From Megalonaias nervosa (taxonomy: Eukaryota > Mollusca > Bivalvia > Unionida > Unionidae): a stretch of 64,000 bases of DNA. Under the pieces are notes generated by a model. The model did not search any database, was not told where the DNA came from, and saw only the letters and a list, made by a program, of their open reading frames with translations. Shown here piece after piece: positions 46,140-54,544 of this stretch (the stretch's first letter is position 1; the number at the start of each line of letters is the position of its first letter). Both the position numbers and the translations under genes were made by a program. Where the stretch lies: NCBI GenBank assembly GCA_016617855.1, contig JAECUM010001813.1, positions 102,211 to 166,210 of the forward strand, in the 5' to 3' direction.

Positions 46140-47612
46140 ATGTCATATCATCAAGTTAATGTTCAGGGGTCACGCTACCAGGCAAAGTGGGCGACAAAGT
46201 CGCCTAAAAAATGTAAACTTCGCCTTCTTCTGTTGGGTAAACGAAAACGACTTCGCCCTGTGATTTTTTTAGAGGTATATTTTTTAGATAACTTTTGAGA
46301 TGCCCCCTCGCCTTAGGCAGGTTTATTCTAGTATTGTGTTGTAGCGAAAGGTATTCTTCAAGCCATCAGTAGTTAGGCCTAGTTTTGATATCAATTACAC
46401 TGACAAACAAACTCTTGCACATTCACAGACATGTGTTTTGATAGCTGATTGACCATTAACCATTTCCCGAGTTGGCAACTAGGTCCCTATGACTACCCGA
46501 TTTACGCATGTTATGCTTTGATGATAAAAACATACAAATTTCTGTTTCGAAACTTTAACAATAATATGTATATAGTAATTTGTGTTTTAAGAATAAAATC
46601 GGTGATTTGTATATTTTAATTGCCTCTTGTATACTATTTTGTCATAAAATTAATTTGAAACTGTAAGTGTACCAGTAACGGGGAAAACATGGCGGACATT
46701 GCTATGTCTGAGAAGTACCAGTTTATTAGATTGACTGTTTTCGTAAATCACCGAGCAAATATATACAGAAAAATATACAATTCATAGAAAGCAAAGCCTA
46801 GGTATTATGTTATTTAGCCTAAGATTTAACTTTAAAATGCAATTATATAGGTCAGAAATGAATGAAACAATGCTATGTTGCGGAAGTCGCGAGAAGTGTT
46901 GTAAGATCGAAGTTGTTTTCTGACTTGACTTGTATTTGTGAAAGTACGGGAAAAAGCTGCGAAGCAGATAATATTTAATCAATGCCTAAAATTAATACAA
47001 GTACGTAGACAAATAAATAAACCATAAATTTGCAATCCTATCATGGACTGTTGTAGTGAAGCTATATAAAGTGAGTGATTGCATTACAAAAACCCCTCCT
47101 AAAAATGGATGCACTCAACGTCTGTGTCGATTCGATTGGAAAGAAGGGTTTAGTTCATATACCAACTATAAATGAGTCATATCAGTAATTTTATGCATTT
47201 TAGTGTGTTATGTATAAATAGTTACGGTAATGTTTTATCCGCAACAAAGAAATGGGGACACGTGTATTTGCCCTCATGTACATGGTACAGGGGTTGTGTC
47301 TGACGCGAAAGTGCCATTATTGTGAACTTTTAAAAAGTGTATAAAAAAATAATACAAAAATATATTTAAAAAATTGATTAAGGGTAGTTGATTAAGCATT
47401 TTTACCAACTTGCAATTACAATAATGTAATCTAGTTACTCAGTTAAATTTTGTTACAATGCAGTTTCTATTATTCTCTTTTAGAGTCATATGGCCAAAAT
47501 AACTAAGAAAATTTTCTACTAGAAAATAAAGTATTGCTTAAATCCAATGTTAAATGCAAATATGAATACTGGGAAATAGAGGGCATAATTTAAATAAGAG
47601 AACACACATTAG

Positions 47613-47674
<62 letters not shown>

Positions 47675-48151
47675 CGTTTCTTGCTTTGCATCCACTTCTC
47701 CCTGTTGAGCTCTCACTTCTCCCTGTTCAGTCGAAAAGGAGAAGTCACTTCTCCCTAAAATTCAAGTCTAGCTTGACCCCTGAATGTTACTCTGACCCCC
47801 GGTCAGATTGGAAAGGTACAATCAGCATTAAAAAAGAATTCTGGAATAAAAATATTACTGAAATCAGCACAGGTTGCAGGTGGTCCAAATAAACTATCAC
47901 TGACAGAATGTCAGCTCGAGCACTTCACTGATGCCAAACAATCAGCGACTGGTGTTAAACTTGATCTTTCTGCGGGTGCCATTAAAGGTATTGCCAAGAC
48001 GGGTGGTATATTTCCACTTCTAGTGGCGTTACCAGTGTTGATAGCTGCTGCAGCCCCAGCTGTTGCAAAAGCAGCTGCACTTGGTGCTATTGGAACTGCT
48101 GTTGGGATGGCATTAAAGAAAGCAACAGGCCATGGACTAAAGACCTCATAA
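46140..48151 (+). pseudogene. PX: PX-like protein split by a transposon (element 2)
   Basis: ATG at 46140 begins eight codons ('MSYHQVNV') that stop at the transposon inserted at 46164. After the transposon (from 47783, where the duplicated AATGTT repeats the last two codons) the same frame continues without a stop as 'TLTPGQIGKVQSALKKN', 'LSLTECQLEHFTDAKQSATG' and 'KLDLSAGAIKGIAKTGG'. It then has a hydrophobic, alanine-rich stretch ('LLVALPVLIAAAAPAVA') and ends with a basic tail at TAA 48149. The 'LSL-x-Q-x-x-x-x-x-x-AK-x-xG-x-x-L-L' repeat followed by one hydrophobic segment is typical of the PX group of Polinton proteins, function unknown. About 129 codons excluding the insertion. Confidence 0.75.
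46164..47782. mobile_element. Non-autonomous DNA transposon inserted in the PX gene
   Basis: 1,619 bp flanked by a 6-bp duplication AATGTT (46158-46163 and 47783-47788). The short terminal inverted repeat starts CAGGGGTCACGCTA on the left; the right end read inwards is CAGGGGTCAAGCTA. It has no recognisable transposase and holds a (TA)n run at about 47614-47672. The PX reading frame confirms the boundaries exactly, since removing the insertion plus one duplication leaves the frame open. CAGGGG ends resemble hAT elements, but those usually make 8-bp duplications; a Dada-type or other superfamily is possible. Confidence 0.85.
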
Positions 48152-48204
48152 AAAGGGCCTTCCAAAAAGGGAAGGGGTCTAAGACTGCCAGGAACCTTCC
48201 ATTC

Positions 48205-48684
48205 ATGGTATGGTCACTGTCTAAGACTGCCCGGGACACTTCGCTAAACATGCTTCCCATGTCCAGTTTTAATTTACTTGATGCTGCTAAGAAATTAAAC
48301 ATCAAAAACTTCAGAGGTCTTTTTAAGCATGATCAATTACCAAAACAACCAAACAGTGTTGAAACTGGTATCATTAATCCGAATGGAAGTTCTGGTCCAG
48401 GTACTCATTGGGTTGCATATTCGATTGATCCACGCGGAGTTGTTTATTTTGATTCATATGGACTGGCACCATCAAAGGAATTTTTAAAATATTTTGACGG
48501 AATGCATAGTATTCTGATCTGGTATTCAACATTACCAACACAGACATTAACTGATCCGCCAATATGTGGACGTGAAGTACTCGCTGCGCTTGAGACTTTG
48601 TCAAGGTCTGATGGTGGTCTGCTGCCGCATGAAGTCGTGCACGAATATACAAGTGGTCATTTTAAAAAGGTTAATAGTTTATAA
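48205..48684 (+). CDS. PRO: Adenovirus-type cysteine protease (element 2)
   Basis: Capsid-maturation protease (adenain / C5 family). Catalytic histidine in 'GTHWVAY' (residue about 69), acidic residue in 'YFDSYG' (about 86) and nucleophile cysteine in 'PICGREV' (about 121). The N-terminal 'MSSFNLLDAAKKL' is typical of the Polinton enzyme, so a start at 48250 or 48259 is as plausible as 48205. The cysteine lies in 'CGREVLAAL', where family members usually have an aromatic residue two to three after the CG, so the C-terminal third may be frameshifted or diverged. It has no in-frame stop. Ends four bases short of a clean overlap with the next ATG (ATAATGG). Confidence 0.8.
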   Translation: MVWSLSKTARDTSLNMLPMSSFNLLDAAKKLNIKNFRGLFKHDQLPKQPNSVETGIINPNGSSGPGTHWVAYSIDPRGVVYFDSYGLAPSKEFLKYFDGMHSILIWYSTLPTQTLTDPPICGREVLAALETLSRSDGGLLPHEVVHEYTSGHFKKVNSL

Positions 48685-49034
48685 TGGTAGATATTTATGG
48701 AAGATCTGCTCTGAGTCTTATTCAGGGCAAGCTCCAAGGTGACTTATCCAAATATGCAACCCTTAACGAGGTCAAGAATGAACTCGCTGATCTTTTGCGT
48801 CTCGCAGATGTGGACCAAATTGAAGTTGTTGTTTTTCAGCATAAGCAAGGATGGTTAAAGACGAGCAATATCCCCTTGACAGATATTATTCTGCGGGTTC
48901 CAGATGCGACCAAAGATAACTTAGTGGTGTTTGCTAAAAACAGTAAAATTAAAAACTTGGAGGAATCATTCTACCACTCATTACTGGACGCATCAGAAGA
49001 ATTAGAGATATTATGTATGGCAATCTCAACATGA
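48684..49034 (+). CDS. Unknown protein ahead of the fibre gene (element 2)
   Basis: 116 codons, no stop. Starts 'MVDIYGRSALSLIQGKLQGD' and has 'KYATLNEVKNELADLLRLAD', then 'VVVFQHKQGWLKTSNIPLTD'. I do not recognise it. Its stop codon lies 22 bases inside the next open frame (start 49013), so the two overlap in different frames; the end of this frame and the start of the next could be one protein broken by a frameshift. The leucine-rich N-terminal part is predicted helical. Neighbours suggest a virion protein. Confidence 0.45.
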   Translation: MVDIYGRSALSLIQGKLQGDLSKYATLNEVKNELADLLRLADVDQIEVVVFQHKQGWLKTSNIPLTDIILRVPDATKDNLVVFAKNSKIKNLEESFYHSLLDASEELEILCMAIST

Positions 49035-49744
49035 GCAGAAACACAATTATTAATGTGAGAGAACCAAAATCAGACTATGATATGGCAACAAAAAAATATG
49101 TGGACAACAATGGCACCAAAATCAAAACTGAGATCAGTAAATGTGTTGCTAAAACTGGCGATGCAATGACTGGTTCTCTCAATATGGCTAATAATAAAAT
49201 TACTGGTCTTAGAGAACCAGAATCAAATAATGATGCTGCAACAAAGAAATACGTCAACAATTGCAACATCCTGATGATGACATCGTTAATGACAATCAAT
49301 GATGGAATGACCACGTTTAGATCTGAATATGCTAGTCATGTAACCACGTTCACAAATTTTCGTAGAAACATAAATAGAGCCATTAATGAATATTTTGGGA
49401 GTCCAGCCGTCATCGACATTAAGCTCTCTGACATAAAAAATGTTACCGATGATGTAGTATATACAGTAGCATCTGGATCAGCATTATGGACACCACTCAA
49501 TAAATCCATTAAACATACCACTGAGGTTACCGGCACGTACAGGTTCTCAGTACTCGGTATTACAACATTCACAATATCTACCACAATTTCATGGCATTGT
49601 CCAGTTAGCGGATCTTATGGACCTGTGTTAGTGATACTGGATCAAAACGACGAGGAAACATTCATGGTGGAACTCGAAGAAAAAGGCTTCAGCGTGTTGT
49701 ACTATTGGTTTATTGAATTCATCACCAAACTACCACCTACTTAA
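49013..49744 (+). CDS. Phage tail-fibre-like protein (element 2)
   Basis: 243 codons, intact. It contains two repeats of the form G-[SN]-L-N-M-x-x-N-x-I-x-x-[VL]-R-E-P-[EK]-S-x-x-D-x-A-T-K-K-Y-V-[DN]-N, at residues about 3-31 and 47-78, the repeat characteristic of bacteriophage tail fibres and other trimeric receptor-binding spikes. The C-terminal 140 residues are beta-rich with 'TTEVTGTYRFSVLGI' and 'ISWHCPVSGSYGPV', as expected for a fibre head. It lies between the protease region and the membrane protein, so it is probably the vertex fibre or host-attachment protein of the virion (inference). Confidence 0.65.
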   Translation: MYGNLNMSRNTIINVREPKSDYDMATKKYVDNNGTKIKTEISKCVAKTGDAMTGSLNMANNKITGLREPESNNDAATKKYVNNCNILMMTSLMTINDGMTTFRSEYASHVTTFTNFRRNINRAINEYFGSPAVIDIKLSDIKNVTDDVVYTVASGSALWTPLNKSIKHTTEVTGTYRFSVLGITTFTISTTISWHCPVSGSYGPVLVILDQNDEETFMVELEEKGFSVLYYWFIEFITKLPPT

Positions 49745-49938
49745 AACACCACCACCTACTTAAAATTTTAGCAATCTACATAATGAACCAATCGCCGGTA
49801 ACCCCAATTGACATTTAGCGTTTCAGATACAAGCAGGCATGTTCGTGGCATACCCAACTGAAAAATATCATTGTGTGCATACAGTAAAACAAACAACAAC
49901 AAAAATACCGCAGATGTATCGTTGTTACTGACATAATT

Positions 49939-50268
49939 GTGTATTCTGCATCTGCTGTAGTCGCTGGAACAGAAACTATAATCGGCACATTATCAGCCAC
50001 ATACATAATATCAACAGTAATAGGAATTGGTGTTGCAGTTATAACTGATGTTGCTGGTATTCTTAATTTCATCGCAAAAAAGATATCTACGTGCGTGACT
50101 AATAAATTACATGAATATACAATGTTGCTATCAGCGGCAACACATGCACATGCCAAATTAGCATCGTTGATATCATCAGGTCTCAACGATAGAATAATAT
50201 CAGATCAGGAATTCGAAGAAATGATTAAGATTTACTCTGAAGCAACTGGAAACCAAACCCTTGAATGA
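49939..50268 (+). CDS. Small membrane protein (element 2)
   Basis: 109 codons (start at 49939 is a GTG; the frame is open a little upstream). Hydrophobic N-terminal half with 'TIIGTLSATYIISTVIGIGV' then 'AVITDVAGILNFIAKKIS', followed by a soluble helical tail with 'HAHAKLASLISSGLND' and 'IISDQEFEEMIKIYSE'. The combination of one or two membrane segments and an 'L-x-x-G/S-L-N-D-x-I-S-D-x-E-F' tail recurs in Polinton-type elements, function unknown. The TGA stop is followed by an in-frame stretch ending TAATAATG, the last ATG being the next gene's start. A homologue is at 393-623. Confidence 0.6.
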   Translation: MYSASAVVAGTETIIGTLSATYIISTVIGIGVAVITDVAGILNFIAKKISTCVTNKLHEYTMLLSAATHAHAKLASLISSGLNDRIISDQEFEEMIKIYSEATGNQTLE

Positions 50269-50315
50269 GACAAGGTCGGAGAGAAGGAGTTAGATTCCTC
50301 CGGATTTAAATAATA

Positions 50316-51760
50316 ATGTCACAAGAATTGCTAGAACAAATCATTGCTAATACAACACCTCCAACAACCATGATGATATCAGCGAGCTCAGCCAAGCCTG
50401 AGTTTGATGTTAGCTTTCCAATGGCAATTCCAGCCAGAGAAATAGCACTAGCACAATTGTGAGTATATCACAGCTGGCAAAATATTAAAGCAAAGTCATT
50501 TGGTGGGTTGCAAGCAAATAATTCACTGGTATTTGAATGTAAAAATAAACCTGATGGAACACCAGACTGAAATGTTGTGAGCATACCTATGGGCAGTTAT
50601 CAAATCAAACAGATCAACGATGAGTTCCAGCGCAGAATTAAATCCATCACAGGAAAAGAATCCAAGATCACTATCACAGCTCATGAGCCAACTTTATCTG
50701 CCATGTTAGAAATATCAACGCCTGGCTACAGCGTCAATATATATCAGTCGTCGATTCGAACTGTGTTGGGATGGCCAGAAGTACAACCCCCAATACCTCC
50801 AGTACCACCGTGCCCTCAACAATCTGTTTCAGACAAGAGCACGTATTGGAAAAACACTCCAAATTGTAAGAGGTCTCAGCTGTGGAGAATAATAAAAGCT
50901 AACCCTTCCAGCATTAGTGATATATTCACTGTTCTTGATGTAGATTCAACTGCAGATGGCAAAGTTCTCCCCATTAAAACGAGATGGGAATAACCCCGCA
51001 GTATTCCATTTACCGAAGATGATATCAAAGTATTATTCGATGAAATTAATCGTGAGCACAAACTAATGAGCGACAAACTACGCCAGTCATTCACCCACTA
51101 TATAAACGAGTATCCCCCCTTTTAGTGATTATCTGAAGGAGGAAATCATCAAGCAAGTAGAATACCTGAACCACGTATTGGACCTCAAGACTGCTCATCA
51201 AAGTATTATATGCAGGCAGTGATTGAATCGAGTGGTGAATATGATATGCATTATAATGGCATTAAATACCCATATAAACAATTATTCCTGAACAAATATT
51301 CAATCACTGAGGCAGGTCTGCCAACGTTTAAACTTCCCGGATTTAACGTCAATGAGCTGAAGAAAAATGTCAACAAAACATTGTCGATGAATACTATCCG
51401 AAAATCATTGAAGCATGAAGAAAAATATCCCCTCCTCCGAGTATTCTAACTCATAACAACGATCCAGATGGTGGTGGTCATCATATATCACCAGGTATTG
51501 TCAATATCACATCAACGATCGCAGTCAATCTGGTGTGTGATGCGATCGATGGTAGCTATCAAATAGATCTTGAAAGATCCAGGCAGGCACAGCAGGATAT
51601 ATTCTATACACATTTTCTCCTCAAGCTCCACCTGCATTTTTGATTGTGTTAGAACCTGTTAATCCAGTTTATCTATGATGTCATAATACGCTGCTGTCAT
51701 GGATACATTTCAAACTTTTGACCAGTGCTGACACCTTCTTGATTTGTGAGGAGAATCTTT
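50316..51760 (+). pseudogene. mCP: Polinton minor capsid (penton-like) protein with internal insertion (element 2)
   Basis: Starts 'MSQELLEQIIANTTPPTTMM' and holds 'SSAKPEFDVSFPMAIPA', then a TGA, 'VSIPMGSYQIKQINDEFQ', 'YQSSIRTVLGWPEVQPP' and, after about 640 bp of extra sequence, 'HHISPGIVNITSTIAVNL', 'CDAIDGSYQI' and an 'EPVNPVYL' segment reaching about 51760. The family is the single-jelly-roll vertex protein. Two TGA stops at about 50460 and 50568, a TAA at 50991 and frameshifts break it. Element 1 has the same motifs without the insertion. In element 2 it lies downstream of the membrane protein, in element 1 upstream of the small basic protein. Confidence 0.75.
50830..51450 (+). other. 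Extra coding-like sequence within the minor capsid gene
   Basis: Between 'VLGWPEV' and 'HHISPGIV' lie two coding-like segments: 'KRSQLWRIIKANPSSISDIF' with 'FTEDDIKVLFDEINREHKLM' (about 50870-51100) and, from 51210, 'YDMHYNGIKYPYKQLFLNKY' with 'TFKLPGFNVNELKKNVNKTL'. They have charged, helical character with some stops and no named homology. They are absent from element 1. Either an insertion or a gene of the element that recombined here. Confidence 0.5.
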
Positions 51761-51904
51761 GATGATAGGTTTATATGTGAAATCCTGACTGCAGTCAAGA
51801 AGTGAAGGAGTGAAAAAAATCCCCCCCCCAAAAAAAAAATGCAAGTCCCATGGAACAACGAAAAAAAATAATTATTTTGTGTGGTATTTATATAATGTAC
51901 TAAC

Positions 51905-52174
51905 ACACGAGTTTTTGTACACAACAAAGCAGAACTCAAAAGTGCCATCAAAACAATCTTGACACTTCCCCACACAGAAAAGTTTAGTGTTAATGTACTT
52001 ATTGATAACTATGGTGATGAAAAATTTTTGTTAATGCAGGAACAGTTAAATGAGTTGCAACGAGAACATGTTATTACAGCTGTATGTGATAGGGATCAAA
52101 TTCTAAATTATGCACATTCTTGCCTTAAATGGTCCAAATTACAAGAAATACTTTATGGGTTGTCCAAAAATTAA
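51905..52174 (+). CDS. Unknown protein (element 2)
   Basis: Coding-like frame: 'NKAELKSAIKTILTL', then 'EKFSVNVLIDNYGDEKFLLM', 'VITAVCDRDQILNYAHSC' and an end 'ILYGLSKN' with TAA. No ATG at a sensible place was found; 51959 is a TTG, and the frame opens upstream near 51905. Composition suggests a soluble helical protein. Not recognised. It lies between the capsid and replication modules. Confidence 0.4.
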   Translation, partial: TRVFVHNKAELKSAIKTILTLPHTEKFSVNVLIDNYGDEKFLLMQEQLNELQREHVITAVCDRDQILNYAHSCLKWSKLQEILYGLSKN

Positions 52175-52281
52175 AACTACCCTTCTTTCTGACAAAAAAA
52201 ATAAAATATTATAAACACCCTTGACAAAGTCCATGACAGAGTCAAGGGGACAATATGTTATTAATATTCGGTGTTACAACT

Positions 52282-52718
52282 TTAACTTTCACAACTTTCA
52301 TTTTCACAATTCGATTGTTTACAATTTAATTGTTTACAATTCGATTGTTTACAATCATACGTAATTTTTTTCAACTGTCTTACACATGCACTCAGTCTTT
52401 TTTGTTTCGTATTACATGACAAGTCTGCTCTAATTTTCTCAATCACGTATGCGAGTGGAACAAATTGCTCAACTTGTTTATCATCACATACACAAGCTAG
52501 TGATTGTGTCATTGCCTGCTGGAGTAATGTAATAAACCTGTATTCAGCTGCTAGTGTGTCTCTTCCTTCAGATTTTCGTTCTGGAAGCACTTCAGAATCA
52601 CAAATGCTTTTTCAGGATCAAGTTGATCAGAAAGTTGTATACCCCCACCACTGGCAGAGGTGGGGGCATGTAATTTTTTAATTGTAAAAATAATCGCATC
52701 AATATTTTCATGATTCAT
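52282..52718 (-). pseudogene. Unknown minus-strand protein with C-terminal NCKQ repeats (element 2)
   Basis: ATG at 52718 gives 'MNHENIDAIIFTIKKLHAPT', 'GIQLSDQLDPEKAFVIL', then a frameshift near 52600 into 'LAAEYRFITLLQQAMTQSLA', 'EQFVPLAYVIEKIRADLSC' and a tail 'CKQSNCKQLNCKQSNC'. The tail is encoded by a 15-bp tandem repeat (ACAATTCGATTGTTT) at about 52307-52350. Unrecognised; the cysteine-rich tail is unusual. It converges on the plus-strand gene ending at 52174. Confidence 0.4.
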
Positions 52719-52719
52719 T

Positions 52720-53480
52720 ATATAATAAATATCTGTTTAAATAAAAAAATATTTGCATTCCTAATTTTTGAGAAATGCATGGACGGCACAATACACATAC
52801 TTATTTACAGTGTTATATATACATACTTAATTCTAACGGACAGAACAACACAAAATCTTAACTCTAGTAGTATTATATATACATACTTAATTCTAACGGA
52901 CGGCACAACATATAATCAAGCTATTTAAAGCAATATATACACAAATTCAGGTTATTTACAGCATTAAGCTATTTACAGCATTATATACACAAATTCAAAT
53001 GTACACCACCACCAGGGGGCCCTTCTCTACAATGAACAGATTTATACTGATAACTTCACATTTTTTGCACACCTCCCCCAAAAATCATCCCCGGGGAAAG
53101 TGCGAAATGAGCACCCTCCATGTTACTGACATGATGGGGTGTACATGAATTTTCAGTTATCATTACATTTTTCTGTTGATTTTCAAGCCTTGGGCGGAGC
53201 CCCCAATTATTAAATGCAATTTATTGCAACCGTCGACAAATTTATCAGTCACAGGATTCAAACGCCACACGTCAAGTATGGAATTCCACAACACTGACTG
53301 CTCGCCCAGGGACCCTTCTCTACTATTATACATTTTAAAAATTATTATGGAAGTTACTCATACCTGGAAGTCGCCTTGCTTACATCCAAGTGGGCATGGC
53401 TTATTTTTATCTTTGTCTCCCTAACATAGTCAGGGACATAATCCTGGTGTGTTTACACACCAGGGGACAAGGACCCTAAC
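52720..53480. other. Non-coding stretch with tandem repeats
   Basis: Contains 'ATATATACATACTTAATTCTAACGGAC' units at about 52810 and 52870, with a shorter one at 52780, and 'TATTTACAGCATTA' at about 52955 and 52970. A G-rich stretch lies at 53455-53520. No gene recognised between 52720 and 53860. Confidence 0.5.
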
Positions 53481-53864
53481 AAAGTTAGGGTGGGGGGTAA
53501 CACATGGGTGGGGGGGGACAAGGAAGAAACACACAAAAAAAACAATTTTCTTCACAAGTGGAACTGTCATAGAATATAACACTGCCTTGTAACACGGATA
53601 TACATGAGGCTACTGTTTAATCATTCACTTGTGGAGGTAGAGTTATCTCCCTTCATTGTTGAGTTTTACTCAGGAGTGAAATACTGAAATATTATTTTTT
53701 GGTTTATATTTCTTTGAAAATGCAGAGTTGGCTATATTATTTGTGACATGGCATACTGAATGCCGGCAAATATCAAAATAGTTTCCTGCCTTATTCATTG
53801 ATGAAAATATTGTTTTTCCTGTCTCTCTATTTACAGATTTAACTGGTCTTGGATTTTTTTTTTA

Positions 53865-54440
53865 TTATTGCCAGTATTTCCACATACAGAATGACTGTGT
53901 AATAGCCTGAAGATTATTCAAAGAATTATCAAAGTTTTGGCCATTAATATAATCAATCACAAGTCCGTCCTTGATTAGACCATAAAAACTTTCATACACA
54001 AATCTATGGGTGTGATACTTTGTTTTTTCCAGCACTGAACGTAAGATAGCCAGCATTAGTGAAAAAAGCCGACTGGTTCTTTTTAGTCGACAGTTCCTAG
54101 TTACACAAGCACAAATTCATCTTGCTTCATTTACACAGTATATATTATTTGTCTAAATTGTTATTTTATTACTAGAAAAAATATGCGGGATGCTAGCCCA
54201 AAAATCTTGCGAGATTATCTCCAGCATTTTTTTATCGGGGATTCAACGCCATAATTTTTTTTGTCATAATACCATTTTAAAGCTCTGTATTTTCTGCCTC
54301 CACAGTCTACACACAACTGCATTTCTTCCCTGACTCCTTTGTTACATTTCAAACACGGCTTTGGTCCTAGACTCTCTCATTGCACACTCTGTAGGTGGTA
54401 TCCACAAAAATCCATTACACAAGACTTATTACAAGGAGTT
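53865..54440 (-). pseudogene. HNH-endonuclease-like remnant (element 2, minus strand)
   Basis: The 54056-53865 frame encodes 'YHTHRFVYESFYGLIKDGLV' and 'IDYINGQNFDNSLNNLQAIT'. This matches the HNH_3/homing-endonuclease core, in which 'I-D-H-I-N-G-N-x-x-D-N-x-x-x-N-L' is expected; here the first catalytic-motif histidine is tyrosine. Upstream on the same strand a Cys-x2-Cys...Cys-x2-Cys pattern ('CLKCNKG', 'LCVDCGG', about 54340-54290) suggests a zinc finger domain. It lies opposite to and upstream of the polymerase, where homing-type endonucleases often invade. Confidence 0.55.
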
Positions 54441-54544
54441 GTAATCCAGTCATCAACTACTTGCAACTATTCTTTGCTCGAATCATTGTATATTATAAAT
54501 TAAAGTTTGATTTAAATATATATTTGCCTTAATCATATGATGGA

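Noticed and set aside
47911..48305. Minus-strand alanine-rich frames
   Set aside because: Antisense shadows of the PX hydrophobic segment and the protease N-terminus.
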